NCBI GenBank assembly: GCA_013397455.1
Contig: VYZB01000276.1
Span: 178,146-242,145 of the forward strand
DNA from: Crotophaga sulcirostris
Taxonomy: Eukaryota; Chordata; Aves; Cuculiformes; Crotophagidae
Direction: 5' to 3'
Length of the DNA: 64,000 nucleotides
Below are positions 40,011-52,496 of the stretch, one piece after another (the first letter of the stretch is position 1; the number at the start of each line of letters is the position of its first letter). A program made the position numbers and the translations under genes. A model generated the notes under the pieces. The model was not told the origin of the DNA, made no database searches, and saw nothing but the letters and a program-made list of their open reading frames with translations.

Positions 40011-40232
40011 ACTGCAAAACAGACTCCAGCGCTGGCCCCGTGCCTTTTTTCCACTTCGCTGCTCCTGCTGCCCGTATGTCTGCCAACACGCAGCATCGAG
40101 GGCGTTTTAATAGCTGCTGTTGTTCAGAGAATTTTATTACTCTGACAGTGACTTTATAAATGCTTCTTACTTTCCTGATGATACAGAATTGATGTTTTAA
40201 CAGAATATTTTTTTTCTATTTTTCCTTTGCAG

Positions 40233-40304
40233 GGGCTAATTCATCAGTTGTTGCTGATTTCATGCCTACATCGTCATGGAACATTTCAAGTGAATTGGAT
40301 AAAG
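40233..40304 (+). CDS. ROR1: ROR1 exon 2 (N-terminal extracellular segment)
   Basis: A 72-nt coding exon of ROR1, a type I membrane receptor with extracellular Ig, Frizzled-like cysteine-rich and kringle domains and an intracellular kinase-like domain; ROR1 binds Wnt5a-type ligands. The acceptor is a T-rich tract ending TTTGCAG, and the donor is AAAG|GTAAGT. Two bases complete a split codon, 23 whole codons follow, and one base is left over. The residues include ANSSVVADFM and PTSSWNISSELDK; the second half is nearly identical to human ROR1 (PTSSWNISSELNK), while the first half differs. Two N-glycosylation sequons are visible (NSS, NIS). The split last codon (G|AT, Asp) is completed by exon 3 to give [11 protein letters not shown], which confirms the junction. 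The signal peptide must come from an exon outside the window. Confidence 0.93.
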
Positions 40305-42478
40305 GTAAGTGGACAGAAAAAGAATAGAAAGATGTGAAACTAAATTTTAAAATTATTCTTCTGCTCTCAATTCTTCTTGACTTGGCCAAGCAAGCAAAGG
40401 GGTGACGGGGCATTTAAGATAAACTGTGTTTGCCTTGTGATTGTTTGACATTTAATTATATGTGGTTCTGTGATTTCTAGAGAGTGCTGCGTTCATTTCT
40501 TTTACGAGTAAAATGTTCCACATGGTGAAAATATTTCAAGATGTGAGTTCTGTTGGTTTATGAACTTCTTGACATTTTGTCTGGTGGATCTTGGGATTTG
40601 ACCTCAAAATTAACAAGCATCAGGCAGTAAGTTTGCCTCGATGTGTTTTATTATGAAATGTTAGGGCTTTAAATTAATAGGTGGGGAAAATACATTTGCA
40701 GGCGGTAATTATGTGTGATTTGGAGTTCTCTGAAGGGTATATATTGTGAAAAAAGGATGTATTTCTCATTCCCCTTCATTTTGTAAATTATGCACCACCA
40801 ATTATTTAAGCCAGATTGCTGTGCTCCCTCTAGCCCTTATTGCAAGGCAGTGGACTGCAGCTCCTGAGTCAGCCTGGTCTTTTAAATGATTCTAACATAA
40901 CGTTTACAGTGGAGGATTTTGTTACCCACACTGACTGTGCAATTTGTCCGATGCCCTTTTAATTTGCTTATAACTTTCCCAACCATTAACCATTTAGACT
41001 GAAATTTCCCATAATGGAGTTCTGCCACAGATTGTTTTTCCAAATATTTTTGTCTGTATTTTTTTTTAATGATTTTTGTGAGCATGTGTTCTTAAGGTTT
41101 TATGTTTAAGCAGAAATCTATTTTCTATGCTTCAGTATGAGAATAATATGTAGTCCTGGGTAGTTTAAGGCAAGGCTGACTCTTTCAAATCTGTCTTCCC
41201 ACCAGAGAAGACGCAGGACTTTCTGGTGATCCAGGACACACTGGAGAAGACAAAAGTCAAAGGGCTTGTGCTTGATGGTGGGAGAGGGAGAAAAGCTTGT
41301 AGTCATTAAGCAGAGGATTCCCAGTTCACAGAACTTGCTGAAAGAAGGCGCTGACGGAATGGAAGCCTTATCCCATTGCAGTGATCCATCCAGGTGCCTG
41401 TGGCAGGGCTGCCGGTCCAGGCACAGGAAACGTCCCGAAGCCGTGGAGAAGTGAGGGTTCCCCCAGATGGGATGTCTGTGTGTTTCTTTAGTTGTTTGGC
41501 AGCTTTATTTGCTTTTTCAAAAAGTAAGACACAAAAAAGTGGCCTAGAAAAAGCCAGTTAAGACCACAAAGGCAAACGCTCCAAAGTTAGGAAATGCCAG
41601 AGGGAAAGCGATCGGACAGTCTTAATTCAGGCCTCTGACGGTAGCCTTGGCAGGCAACCTTTGCAAACCTGTGAAGTAGATTTTTCTCTATGAACACACC
41701 TCATGATTGCAGGAGAAGGCAAGGTTGCACTTTGTTGAAGTGGTTGAAATATTTTTTTTCAAATCATCATCAGTGATACGTTCTTCATTCTCCATTGTGA
41801 GCCCAAGGGTTCAGTCGTTAAAGCACCTGTAGGTTGCTATGTATTGCAGGGAAAGCTGGATGTCTTCAACCTAAACCTAGACAGGTACAGAGGAGATGTT
41901 GAAGATAATGTAATTTTACAGTAAATTGTTTCTGACCTGTGCTGAAAAATTGCCCCAGTAATTTCTTATGTTTCTTACGAACAGGGTGATTTTTAGCTCA
42001 TATATTGGTTAGACTTGCTCACAGCAGGCATTTCAAATGCTCCTTTTTTTTCAGCAGCACCCTCCAAAGCCTTGGTTTGATTAACATAGGTAGAAAGCAG
42101 AGAAAGGTGCCTGAAAGGTGCAGCATGAACTTCCCACCTCCTTTGGTGCCTGTGTTCTTCTGCACGCTGAGTTGTATCATCCAGGGTTCAGATGTCCCAC
42201 CTTGCCTGCTTGTGTGCCAGCTCTGCTGGGAAGGTGCAGCTCCAGAGCCAGTGAAGGTAAAACCTGGGACTACTGCCGCTGTCCTGGGCATGGAGTCATC
42301 TTATTGCTCAAAGCTGGCACACTTTCTGTGCCAGCACTGGGCCTGGCCTCTGCGGTAGCAATTAAAGCATTTTCCACTTTGCTTCCGTGGCACCTGTTCC
42401 TGAGCTATATTGTCAAAACCAGGTAAAATGAAGTTTCACCCTTCTAATCCACCTGGAATGCGACAATTACCACTCATT

Positions 42479-42530
42479 GGGCTGAATCCTGCATTCCTGA
42501 GGGATTACTGGCCCCTTTGCTGGCTCTCAT
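42479..42530 (+). repeat. Possible ancient amniote repeat remnant
   Basis: GGGCTGAATCCTGCATTCCT resembles the opening of an old sauropsid repeat of the form 'gggcctgattctgcattcctta'. Only about 20-30 bp align by eye and the rest of the element is not evident, so this is a weak call. Confidence 0.25.
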
Positions 42531-45500
42531 TAGCATTTAGACTGCTGTAAAGCTTACACACCTAAACACGGATTTACATATGTGATTAAAATGCATTTGC
42601 TACCCAAAAAGCTTAGTCAGAGGGGCGGATTCTCCCGATGTGCCCACAAGCAAAGTAAGGCACACAGGTCTTGTCTTGCCTAAGAGAGGTGCTGGTGCTA
42701 TTAAAAGTCTTTGAAACTCTCTTGTATAAAGGAAAATGCACTGCAGTGCACGCTGACTTGGTGAGTTGAAACCTCAGAGGAGAAAATTAGGTGTGCACTT
42801 AGTTTCCATTTCTTTTGCAAACAACCATCACAAGAAACCAACATCCACTTGTCTTTGCGGCAGTCAGCCATGAGGTCACGCAGGCGTCCCAGTAAAACTC
42901 ATTTTAAAGCCTATTAAGTTCACCACATGAAAGCAGTTTCCAGCCAAATTTCCCAATTAAATGGCTGTCCAGATTAAGTGGCTCTAACTCTACCTGCTGC
43001 CTTTTGGAAATGAGCATCTCTTCCTCAAATACACCTTCTGTGTTTGGGAAGGAGGAACAGCCCATAACCTTGCTAAACAATATTCTGCATTTTGAAATAA
43101 TTACTTAATATGGTACTTTCCCTAGCCCAGTGAGTACTGCAGTGATTATCTTACAACTGAGCCCTATTCAGATTTCAATTTCTATTAAATAAGCTAAATC
43201 GACAGCATTAAACAGTTGCCTGTTTATTCTTTTTAACAGGAAATGAATTTAAAAGAGATGCAGCCACCCGTGAAGAGCTGTTGAAAGCAACGATTGATGG
43301 GAGGGAGGAGGTGGTTTCTCACCAAAACCTTAAAAAAACAAACAAACTGTGCATAAAAAATAAAAAATAATCACTTTTAAAATAGGAGATATTTAGCTAC
43401 GAACATTTCTGTCTTTTCTGACTGGTAAATCATGATGTGCTGAGGGAATGCCATGAAGGAAAGAAAGAAATGAAAATGTGATCAAATTAAATTATACAAG
43501 GAAAAATAAGTGAACTTCAGAGGAAGAAAGGGAGCTCTGGTGGTAGGAAAACGCCAGTCTCAGGGGGTTGGTGGCAGGATGTGAAGCCTTTCACCCCCAT
43601 TTCCCTGGGGCTGGGGGAGCCTGCGGCTGCCCCGCGGGTGGGAGATGTCCAGGGAGGGCCATAGCTCAGTGGAGAAGCCCCCATGGTGTGTGCTCCGGCA
43701 CAGCCCTGTGGCCCCAGGCTTTGTCACTGCTCCTGACACTCCCCACAGCACGGCCGTCCACTCTTGGTAGCTTAGAGCAATTTTCTTATCTGGAAATTGT
43801 TTGCCATCACTGTGGCAATAGGTGATATCTGAGGCAAAACAAGCAAGCCAGAGGAAGCCGAGAGTAAGCGGACTCCAGGAGGAGACTCTGCCCTGGTGCC
43901 AGCTTTTAGGGTCCGCGCTCCATTCGTTGTTGTACTCATTTTCGGTCTTTGCCAGCAGGTGAGGGAGCAAGGCAGGCAGCCCCAGGCATTTTTTTAATCT
44001 CTCTGCCTTCCTGTTGTTTAGGGCATTCTGAGTTCTCATTTCTCCTTGCCTGTGCACTGCTGCCCCTCTCTCCCCTTACACCGTGGGACGAGCTCCTGCT
44101 CTTTGTTTGAGAAAGCTTCCAATTTACCTTGAGCTCTTCTCTAATCCTTATTGAAAAAGGTGAAGAGCTCTCCGTTGAGCTGCTTCTCTTCCACAAAAAT
44201 GTTTGTGGATGGGGAGGCTTTTCCTTCCATCAGATGTTTTTTTTGCGAAGAAATAGATTGGCCTGAATTTGAATGAGAGCCTATTTACATCTGACACAGC
44301 AGAGGAATTGTTTGGGAACTCTTCATCTTTAGGCAAAGATAATATTGGAGTCTTTGCCAGGAAAGAGTCAGCTTTGAAGTAGTGTTTCCTTTTAGCTGTA
44401 AGTGGAGTTAAACTTCAGTGGACATTCACTGGAGCAGGATTCTCTGTGGTGCTGATAAGAGAATGATGCTGTTGCTGTGACTTCCCCTGATCAGGTCCTT
44501 CCCAGTCCTGCAGCCTCCTGAGGAGCTCATTTCTCACAGCAGCTCCCTGACTGCGCAGAGGGCTGTGTCCTGGCTGTGGCTGGGCCAGTGCTGGGGACAC
44601 CACTGCTGGGATGTGGCCCTTCATCCTGTTGCCAGTACCTCCTCCTCCCATGAGTTCTTCACTTGGTCCTTCAGTTTCCAAAGAAAACCCGTTAGTGTGA
44701 GTTTTTGCAGATATTTTTCTTTCCCTTTCCATTGCCTTTGTGCTTTGGCAAGCAAGTGTAAAAAGTTAGAGTGAGTCAGGGTGTGGGAACCATTTTCATT
44801 TCCAGACATCTGTGAGCCCAGGCCTGGGCTTTGAGCTCCGCACCGCTCACAGCCTCTCTCCATGGTGTAGACCTCGTGGTCCCTGCTGCAGCAGCACTGA
44901 GCAGCCTTGTGGTGCCCCAGGTGTTGTGTAGAAAGGAAACTGTCCCTGGAGAGTTTGGCAGCAAGGGTCAGGATTTTACAAAATCCACCCCAAATAAGTG
45001 GTTTAAGGTTAAGCTGGGATTTATCCTTATGTATTCGAAGGCATAGCAATACAAGGATCACCTATAGCCAGTATCCCTCCTTTGGGATGATGTGGGGATC
45101 CAGAGCAAAAAATAACTGGGGAAGGCCAAAATGGGATGGGAGAGCTGCAGTGTTTGCTCCAGTGCTCTGTGTGTGGGACAGCGTGTCGAAAGGGGCTGCA
45201 GGGCAGCCTTGTGGGGACGTGCTGCTCATGGACCCTCTGCATCTGGGAGCTTCCCAAGGGGAGAAGCAAGCCCTGCCCTCCTTATTGGTGAATCCAGGCC
45301 AAAGCTGTCACCTTGGCAAGTCTTGTCAGGCAGAGATAGGACATGGCTGTGAGTTCTTACAAGGAAAATCTTTCTGATGTCCCAGGGAGAATTTGACTCT
45401 TAGGCAAACTACATCTTAAAAAACATAAACAAAACCAAACGTGGAGAAAACCAGGTGGATTGAGGCCTCCTAACTTTGGCCCTGGTTCTTTAGAGATTTC

Positions 45501-46409
45501 CAGATTTTCTTTTGAAATCACTGGATGTGAATTTGATACACATGGTGAAAGGGGAAGAATTACAGCCTTCACATTCATGCACTATTTACCTTTTTATTTT
45601 CCTTTATTATCTGGGGGATATTTGGTAAATCAAGCTCCCCTGATGGGGCTTGGGATTCTGGTTCTATTTGTGGGGTCCTGTTAGTAGCGAGGCAGTAAAT
45701 TACTGCTACTTTGTTTGAAAATTTTTTTAGCCACAGTACATTAGCTCCTTTTGTTTGCTTTTCCACTGATGGAGTGCACGTTTTTATTTGAGAATTTGTG
45801 TTTCTTGAATGTCTCATTTATAAATAATACAGGGTGTGAAATTTGAAGGTCATAGGACACAACCTGAAAAAGAAACCACCTCAAGTAATGTCAGGCATTC
45901 GTGGCAAAAATCTTTCACAAAATGCTTCGCGTACTTGCATTAGATTTTTTATATAACCTCAGTGTGTGCAGTGATTGTCTGACCATTATACATAAGGTAA
46001 CTATATATAATAACCTTTTCCTGGCTCATCCAGCTATCTTTGTTTATTTGAAAGATTGATAGATCAGAGGGTCAAGGGACGTGTTTTATTGTAAGTTTCT
46101 GTTCCAAATTTCCTGACATTTTTGGTCTAAAAAAAATTAGACCTCTAAAAGGCACAGAAAGGGCTAATAAGAACCAGATCCTAAAGTGATGCTATGTCAA
46201 AATGTCAAAAATAACAGCTTTTCTTTGACTCTATGGCATTAATCTTAAGGCACATACTTTTCCATACACCCTTCCTTTAATAGCCTGAGTTTTTGTACGT
46301 GGCTCTTTACTGCAGAGCAGCTTCTAAAGTGACAACAAAATCCCTTGATGGCTTTCAGTAGTTGGGTTTATAGCTGGATGTGGACATTTGTTTACCTATT
46401 CTGAATCAC

Positions 46410-46422
46410 TTTTTTTTTTTTT
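46410..46422. repeat. T13 homopolymer
   Basis: An uninterrupted run of 13 T residues in intron 2. The following bases (GTGATAAAG) do not form a splice acceptor. Confidence 0.9.
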
Positions 46423-49195
46423 GTGATAAAGTTTAGAGGCTTCCTACTTGTGCTATAAAACTGGTTCCTGGGTAAGGAAAAGCTTCATTTCCCCTTGCCA
46501 GATTATAGTGTCAGAGCTATCACTAAGACATCTGTCCTCAAACCTGAAAGCTGGCTCATAAGAGGCAGATGGGAACTCTCAAATGCATATTAAGAATTCA
46601 CGTAGGCATGAAAGGCAGTGAGTTGTCCAGTTCCTCTCCAAAGCCAATGGCATTCAGGTGCTCAACCCCAGATAATTTTTTGCAAGTTCTCAGGCATCTG
46701 TGCTCTGGTTTCCCTCCACAAGCTTTCCCTCCCCTACAGCCCAGGGCAGTCTCTCAGCTGCTAATTATCAGAAACTAGCAATTAATTCTGAGAATCCCAA
46801 ATACAGTGAGTGTCACATGTGGGCATCTGAAAAGCCATAAAGCCTTGGGCAGTGATCAGCCTGTTCCAGGTCAGCACCTCGTGCTCAGGTGGCACTAAAT
46901 CTTCTACATAGTGTCTGGGAAGAGAACGCCCAACACACGGCTGCAGCGTGTGTCCTGAGTTGAGTCTGGTACACACAAGTTGCTGAAGGAACTCATTTGA
47001 AAATGAGATGGGCAAGCAAAGGCAGCAGAGTATCTCCCTTTGGCCCTGGACAGGTGATATTGAACATTTCCGCATGTTTGGCTGGACTTCTTTAACTCTG
47101 ATATTCTGCATATGAGTTGCCAGGTCATGGGTTGAGTGCGGTATTCCTTTCCTCCCACTGTCATTCCTCTACTTTTATTCATTTAAAATAAGTGAAATTC
47201 CAGCCAGGAGCCTTCCTTCTGCCCCTTTTAATAACAGAAGGCTGTTGATCAGACCCACAAATCGGACCTGCCAGGAGTTGTCTTCCTTTGTGAGTTATGG
47301 GCAGATCAGGCGATCAATGGTTAATCCTTTTTCCAGCTGAGAAGTGTAAACTCTGTCTGTGGCCACACTTCAGTAACAGATTCTGCTGATTCCTTCTTTA
47401 GCTGAACTGGAATAACTTAAATCTCAAGCTGATTGAACATATGGAACAACCAGCAAGCCCCTCCAGCATGTTCAGGCAGGGTGGACTCTGGGTTGTCAAC
47501 TTTCTCCAAAAAGAACAATTCCACATAGGAAATTTCCAACGCTTTTAGCTCGATGATGGTGCCAATACATGTGAGTATGGGGCATGTCCAAGTGTAACAT
47601 CAGGCTGGGCTAGAGTGGATACTGCAAAGCTCTGAATGAATGAAAATACTTCTTTCCAGACTGGTGTATTAAATGGAACAGATTGTGTCACACGCTCTGA
47701 TGTCCCTAACAGGCTGTCTCCCTTTAGACAAAGGCTATCAGCTCTTAAAGTTGCCAATCACTAAACACATCTGTCTTGTAGTTGCTGACTGAGACACAGA
47801 ATTTGCATTTCCTTTTGCCAATGTGTGCTGTGGCAAAGAGCTGATGAGCTGCTAAACCTTGTGGTGCAGAAAGATAAATGCAACAAGCAGTCTGTGAGAG
47901 TGGTGTCCAGCTGCCCCACGCACCCGGGTCAGGTGGTTGCTTTACCTGCTGCAGTGAAGGTTTGAACTTTCAAATATTCTCCAGTGAGGCAGCTGAAAGT
48001 GGTGTCCCCACAGCTCTAGGTTTGCTTGAGAAAAGGTTTGGAGGTGTTCCTTTCCCAAGAAGTGTGTTGCTACATGTCTGTAATGGGCGGTAGCTTGGAA
48101 CACCGGCCTCGCTGTTGCACCTGGATTAAATCTGTTTTCAGTCTTGTGACTGCTTGAATGGAAATTTCAATTTTACCTTTTCTTTGAGTATTTCAAAAGA
48201 TCAGAAGGGCATAAAGGAAAGGAAAAATGAAACAACAATTCTTCTGCTAAATTGAACGTTTCAGGGTCTCATCCTGCATCTCCACTGTAGTTTAAACACC
48301 TACTGCAATCAGAAGCACGTAGCACACGGTGCTGGGGGGAAAAGGTCTCACTGTGGCAAGAGAGACCCTTCTCTGAGCAAAGAGGGTGTTACTGCTCTAA
48401 GATGTGTCTTTGGTAACTTAAGATAGAGTAACCATGTGGTCACAGAGGAGATTAACATTCCCTGGCCAGAAAGGACGAGCTTTTATTTTGAAAGCCACCT
48501 GGGTTCCACTTAAAAGTAGAAGAAAACTTCAGGATTTATTGCGACCGGGCAGGCTCCTATTTAACAATGTCAGGACGTAGCTGTGTAAGCACACACACTT
48601 TTCTTCTTTTGAGAGGCGCGGTGCACTACATTTCTCCTTGCACAGCTGTTGCTGTTCTGTAACATCAAACCAGCAAAGAGTTTGGCCATGAATGATACCT
48701 AATATTTGGATTTTACATGCAGTGTCTCCAATTTATGCACTTAAAATCATGAAGATGACTTATGATGTGTTGTGTTTGCTTTGGCAATGGCTCAAACCCA
48801 GAAATATATTTCAGGCTTGGCTTTCCAGATATTATCTCAAGTCATTTAAAAGTTCATTATAGGGCACCCACTAGCACTGCTATAGTAAAGAGGCTGTCAG
48901 CATTTTTCAAGGGTTTATAACTCAGCCATTAAAAAAAAAATCTCTGTGGGCTGAAACTTGGCATTCAGGGTCTAGGCCCAGCAGTAAATTGTTTTTACAA
49001 ATTAAAAAAAAATCAGTTTGGCTATTATTAAATTATAGGTGGGTTAAATTTTATTTAGAACTTTTTCAGGCTGTTCTTCCCTACTTCTGTAAATTAAAAC
49101 GTTTCCAAAATGTTTTTATAGAGTGCTACTCTAAAATATGGACCCACTTTTGTTATGTTCTTGAAACCCTGAGATTTAACTGAAAATATAATAAC

Positions 49196-49508
49196 AGTGC
49201 TTATCCCAGCATAGCACTTTTCACCTTGAAAATGCTTTACGAGCATTATCTCATTAATGTACATAACAGCCTCCCCATGATGTAAGAGGGATTATTATCC
49301 TCACTTTATAGCTGGAGAGACTGAGCCAAAAGGTTTCAGGCTGTTTTTAAAAGGACTTATTTGCACAAATCCCATGTGAGCTTTGATTAGCTTTGGGTGT
49401 CTACTTCCCTTTGGCTCTTCTAAAAATCACAACTGAAGTGATTCACCCAGGACTACTCAGAGCCAGGATTAAACTCAGACTTTCCAATGGCCAGTGCCAC
49501 TAGGCTGT
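49196..49508 (+). repeat. Composite ancient MIR-like SINE, split by ~100 bp
   Basis: The left part (49196-49335) follows the MIR 3' half: a TTTACGAGCATTATCTCATTAA segment, ACAACAGCC-like bases, then ATTATTATCCTCACTTTATAG and GAGAGACTGAGCC. The right part (about 49436-49508) resumes the MIR end: GTGATTCACCCAGGACTACTCAGAGCCAGGATTAAACTCAGAC, finishing in GCCACTAGGCTG. Between them, about 100 bp (CAAATCCCATGTGAGC ... GGGTGTCTACTTCCCTTTGG ... TAAAAATCACAAC) do not belong to MIR; they resemble an arm of an old hairpin-type sauropsid repeat. This is either a nested insertion or a composite family. The comparison is with consensus sequences from memory. Confidence 0.6.
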
Positions 49509-52208
49509 TGAGTTCTCAGAAGTGCAATAATTACTTCGTAAAGAAGAACCATCAAGTTTTTAGGCAGTTTTTCTTTAGTTCGAAGGGAGTCAGCTCTGAG
49601 CATCTGGGGAGCTCTCTGACCGTGGGGAGGCCGTCGGATGATGGGCTCTGGTAGGTGAGGGTTAGGTACAAGTCTGAAAAATAAAACTGGGCTTCTCTTC
49701 AGCCCCTCCACAGCAGGCAAGGGCAGCAGGGGATGGCTTCTTTGCATGACAGGGAAGGAATGCTCGCAATCTTGTATGCCTCAGTAACAGCCCAAGTTTT
49801 TTTGAAAGCACTGTTAGACATTCAGCTCATTTTCAGTTACAGAGCTGCTTTATCTGTGATAAATGTCTTCTTGTGAAGCTTCTAATTGCTTAAAACCTGC
49901 CCTGTTTAAGTCTCATCTCAGGTGATCTGCCTGAGATTTTATGATTCGGATGCAAAATTTATGGATTTCAGGACTAAGTTAAGCTGAATCTAGCAGATGC
50001 ATTTTGTTTCAGTGTTTCTGTAGTCGTTCATGGAGCAAGATGGAGAACACTTAGAGGAGTCGACTGAGGCTATTTCTGTTTGCACCTATAGAGAAGTGAC
50101 ACCACTGCTCTTGCATTACAGCCGTAATTTTTAATGACTTACTGTTGCTACTTTAAAGCCCTTCTCCAGCCTTTAGAAACCTGTCCTAAATCCTTTCTCC
50201 TTTTTTTGCCTCTCCTGTATACCACAGGACCTTTAAAATATTTTATTTACTGTGGTGTTTGTCAGCAAGACCGTGACCACGACTGGGGTCATTTTCTTTT
50301 CTGACTATGTAGGTACCTGACCCAGTCTCTGAAATGTTATCAGGAGTTGTATAAATGACTGTGGTACAGAAATGTTACATCTGATAATTAAATGCAGTTA
50401 TCCAGTTCCATGCTATTAGTGTGATTTTATTAAACCCAGATTGTGGACAGAGCCCAAGAATACGTGCACTGACACAGGTTGTGCTTCCCAGTGAGGTTAT
50501 TAAGATCACAAGTCAGAAATGTTTCTAGTCTGGCAGCGAAGCGTGCGGAAATGGTTCTGGAGAGCAGAAGGGCAGCCTGGCACCCCGGCGAGAGACATCG
50601 GCCCCGCTGTCTGTCCTCACTGAGGGCTGGGATCCCTGCCCTTTCTACCCCATCCACAGATTTCCTCCCTAATTAGATCCAAGGGAGCGCAGGTAAGGGT
50701 GGTGTGTTGCAGTGGTTTACGTAGTTCCAAACCTGCACGTATAAAGGCTGGTGGGTGAGTGAAAAAAGAGATGTGTGGGCAGTGCCTGTGAGCTGAATGT
50801 TTGTCCTGGTGCCTCCCCAGGACCTAACGAACGCAGGGACACCTCGTGTAAACTGCTGTGCAAGGAGGTGCTGAGCAGGTTATGTACAAAGGCAAGAGGT
50901 ATTGATATCCACAAAACATAATGTAGGGAGTAGCTAGTGAAGACAGGATTAATATAAGTAGTAAGGGAAGTGGATTAGTTGGGCAAGTTAGTTGGCTAAG
51001 CTGTTTGCATACATGCTGGAGGCTTTTTCCGGGCTCCTAGGCAGGCTTATGGCTGGAGTTAGCAGCAGGTGTACCTGGGGATGGTGGAGCAGAAGAAACA
51101 CAGCACAAGTTTGCCTACTGACAGAGTTTTCGTGACCTCCCTGCTTGGCTTTGGGAGTGCAGGAACAGAGTACAGCCTCTGGGTTTCTCATTCCTTGGCC
51201 ACCCTGCTGAGACAGCCAGCAGATGATGGTGGGGTTTGGCCACTAATGACCACTGTTAGGTTTGAACCTATGACATGGAGATGAAAGCCCACGTATTCCG
51301 TTCCCTGTACTCAGTCCATCTTGTACTCTGCCTTTAAAGGATTTAATTAAGTGTTGAAAGCAATTACCTAGAAATTGTTCTCTTCCTGAACAATGAAATA
51401 GCACTTGACAAGAGAAGGCAATGCTCACAAATGGATTAGAAGAGATTAATTTTGCTAAATTTTGATTTAACTTTTTCCATCTTAACAAAAGAATTTTTGT
51501 TCTTCTGCTTGCACCCATGATGAGACCTATTTTAGATTTAAGATAAACTTTAGTACTCTTAGCAAAGGAAATGCTGAGAGGACAAAAAGTCTCCATCTCC
51601 TAGATGTGATCTTTATTCCTTATCTATGCAGTTAATGCTTCCAAAATCTTTGACAACACACTGTCTACACTGGTCTGCAAACCTATTGAAAATGGCTCTG
51701 AGATCTTCACTTCTGAGCAATTCATTTCATATATTCCTATATTCTGTCCTAAGATGAGCAGGGGCAAATTAATATAGGCAGAGGCATCAAAATGAGCAGC
51801 TGGCTTTCTGAAACATATTTCACGTTTATTGGTTAGCAAAAAGGAAAAATAAAAGGAAAAAAGAGAAGCAGTGTTACCTTCCTTTTCTGTGTTGAATGAA
51901 GCCCAATAGGATGATGTTGAGAACGTAGAGAGAATTTATGGGTGTGTGAAGGAAGAGAAGTTTTCAAGAAATACAACATTACTATAGTGCAGTGGAAATT
52001 CCAAAATTTGTTCCTTTTATTACCATGCAAATCTATGTGGGACTATTGCTGGCCCTGAAACATCAAGTAACAGGTATTATCATTTTCTGCTAAACCTGAT
52101 AGACACTTCCTTTGTTTCCCTTTGAAAGGCAAGCATGAGCTTTCTTTAAAATGGCATTTCCTGAGCTGGAATTCTTTATTCACCCCTTTTTTTCTTTTTA
52201 TTTAACAG

Positions 52209-52496
52209 ATTACTTCTTGACGCTTGATGAACCTATGAATAACATAACTACCACCCTTGGCCAGACGGCAGAACTGCACTGTAAAGTCTCTGGCAATCCC
52301 CCTCCGACGGTCCGTTGGCTGAAAAACGACGCGCCGGTTGTGCAGGAGCCGCGGAGGATCTCCTTCCGTGCCACGAGCTACGGGTCTCGGCTGCGAATCC
52401 GGAACCTCGACACGACCGACACGGGCTACTTCCAGTGCGTCGCCACTAACGGCAGAAAGACCGTTTCTACAACTGGTGTGCTGTTTGTGAAATTTG
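52209..52496 (+). CDS. ROR1: ROR1 exon 3 (Ig-like domain)
   Basis: A 288-nt exon, phase 1 at both ends, encoding the complete Ig-like C2-type domain of ROR1. The acceptor is a long T-rich tract ending TTTAACAG; the donor is TTTG|GTAAGT. Counting the split first codon as residue 1, the landmarks are an NIT glycosylation sequon at 12-14, the first disulfide Cys at 25 (ELHCKVSG), the core Trp at 37 (VRWLK), the [10 protein letters not shown] motif at 68-77 with the second disulfide Cys at 77, and the end strand GVLFVKFG at 90-97. [16 protein letters not shown] and [17 protein letters not shown] are essentially as in human ROR1, which separates it from ROR2. Codon use is strikingly CpG-rich between 52305 and 52463. 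The frame is intact with no stop, so the exon looks functional. Confidence 0.97.

Larger units (their letters stand above)
1..40232 (+). other. ROR1: ROR1 intron 1 (3' part)
   Basis: This is intronic because the first ROR1 coding exon in the window starts at 40233, after an AG acceptor, and begins in the middle of a codon; the signal-peptide exon must therefore lie upstream of base 1. The human ROR1 first intron is also very long. The sequence is mostly AT-rich and unique-looking, with stop codons in all frames. It contains one CR1 LINE fragment (11979-12458), worn ancient-repeat remnants (about 2810-2870, 20918-20993, 25734-25830), a 32-bp tandem duplication (21289-21352), simple repeats and homopolymer runs. 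Local GC-rich patches occur near 25040-25130 and 31540-31640, with no gene signal that I can support. Nothing else recognisable was seen in the rest. Confidence 0.88.
40305..52208 (+). other. ROR1: ROR1 intron 2
   Basis: An 11,904-bp phase-1 intron bounded by GTAAGT (40305) and TTTAACAG (ends 52208). It is mostly unique AT-rich sequence. GC-rich patches lie at 43560-43760 and 44480-45290; these carry the longest chance ORFs but no homology I recognise. A composite ancient SINE-like element is at 49196-49508, a weak remnant at about 42479-42530, and a T13 run at 46410-46422. No additional exon in phase with ROR1 could be found. Confidence 0.92.

Noticed and set aside
43560..44057. 165-codon - strand open frame in intron 2
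   Set aside because: Longest ORF of the intron, but it lies in a GC-rich patch, shows no domain, and has frames open on both strands at the same place.
44621..45377. Overlapping 146-codon (-) and 156-codon (+) open frames
   Set aside because: Frames open on opposite strands over the same GC-rich sequence; no homology or splice structure links them.
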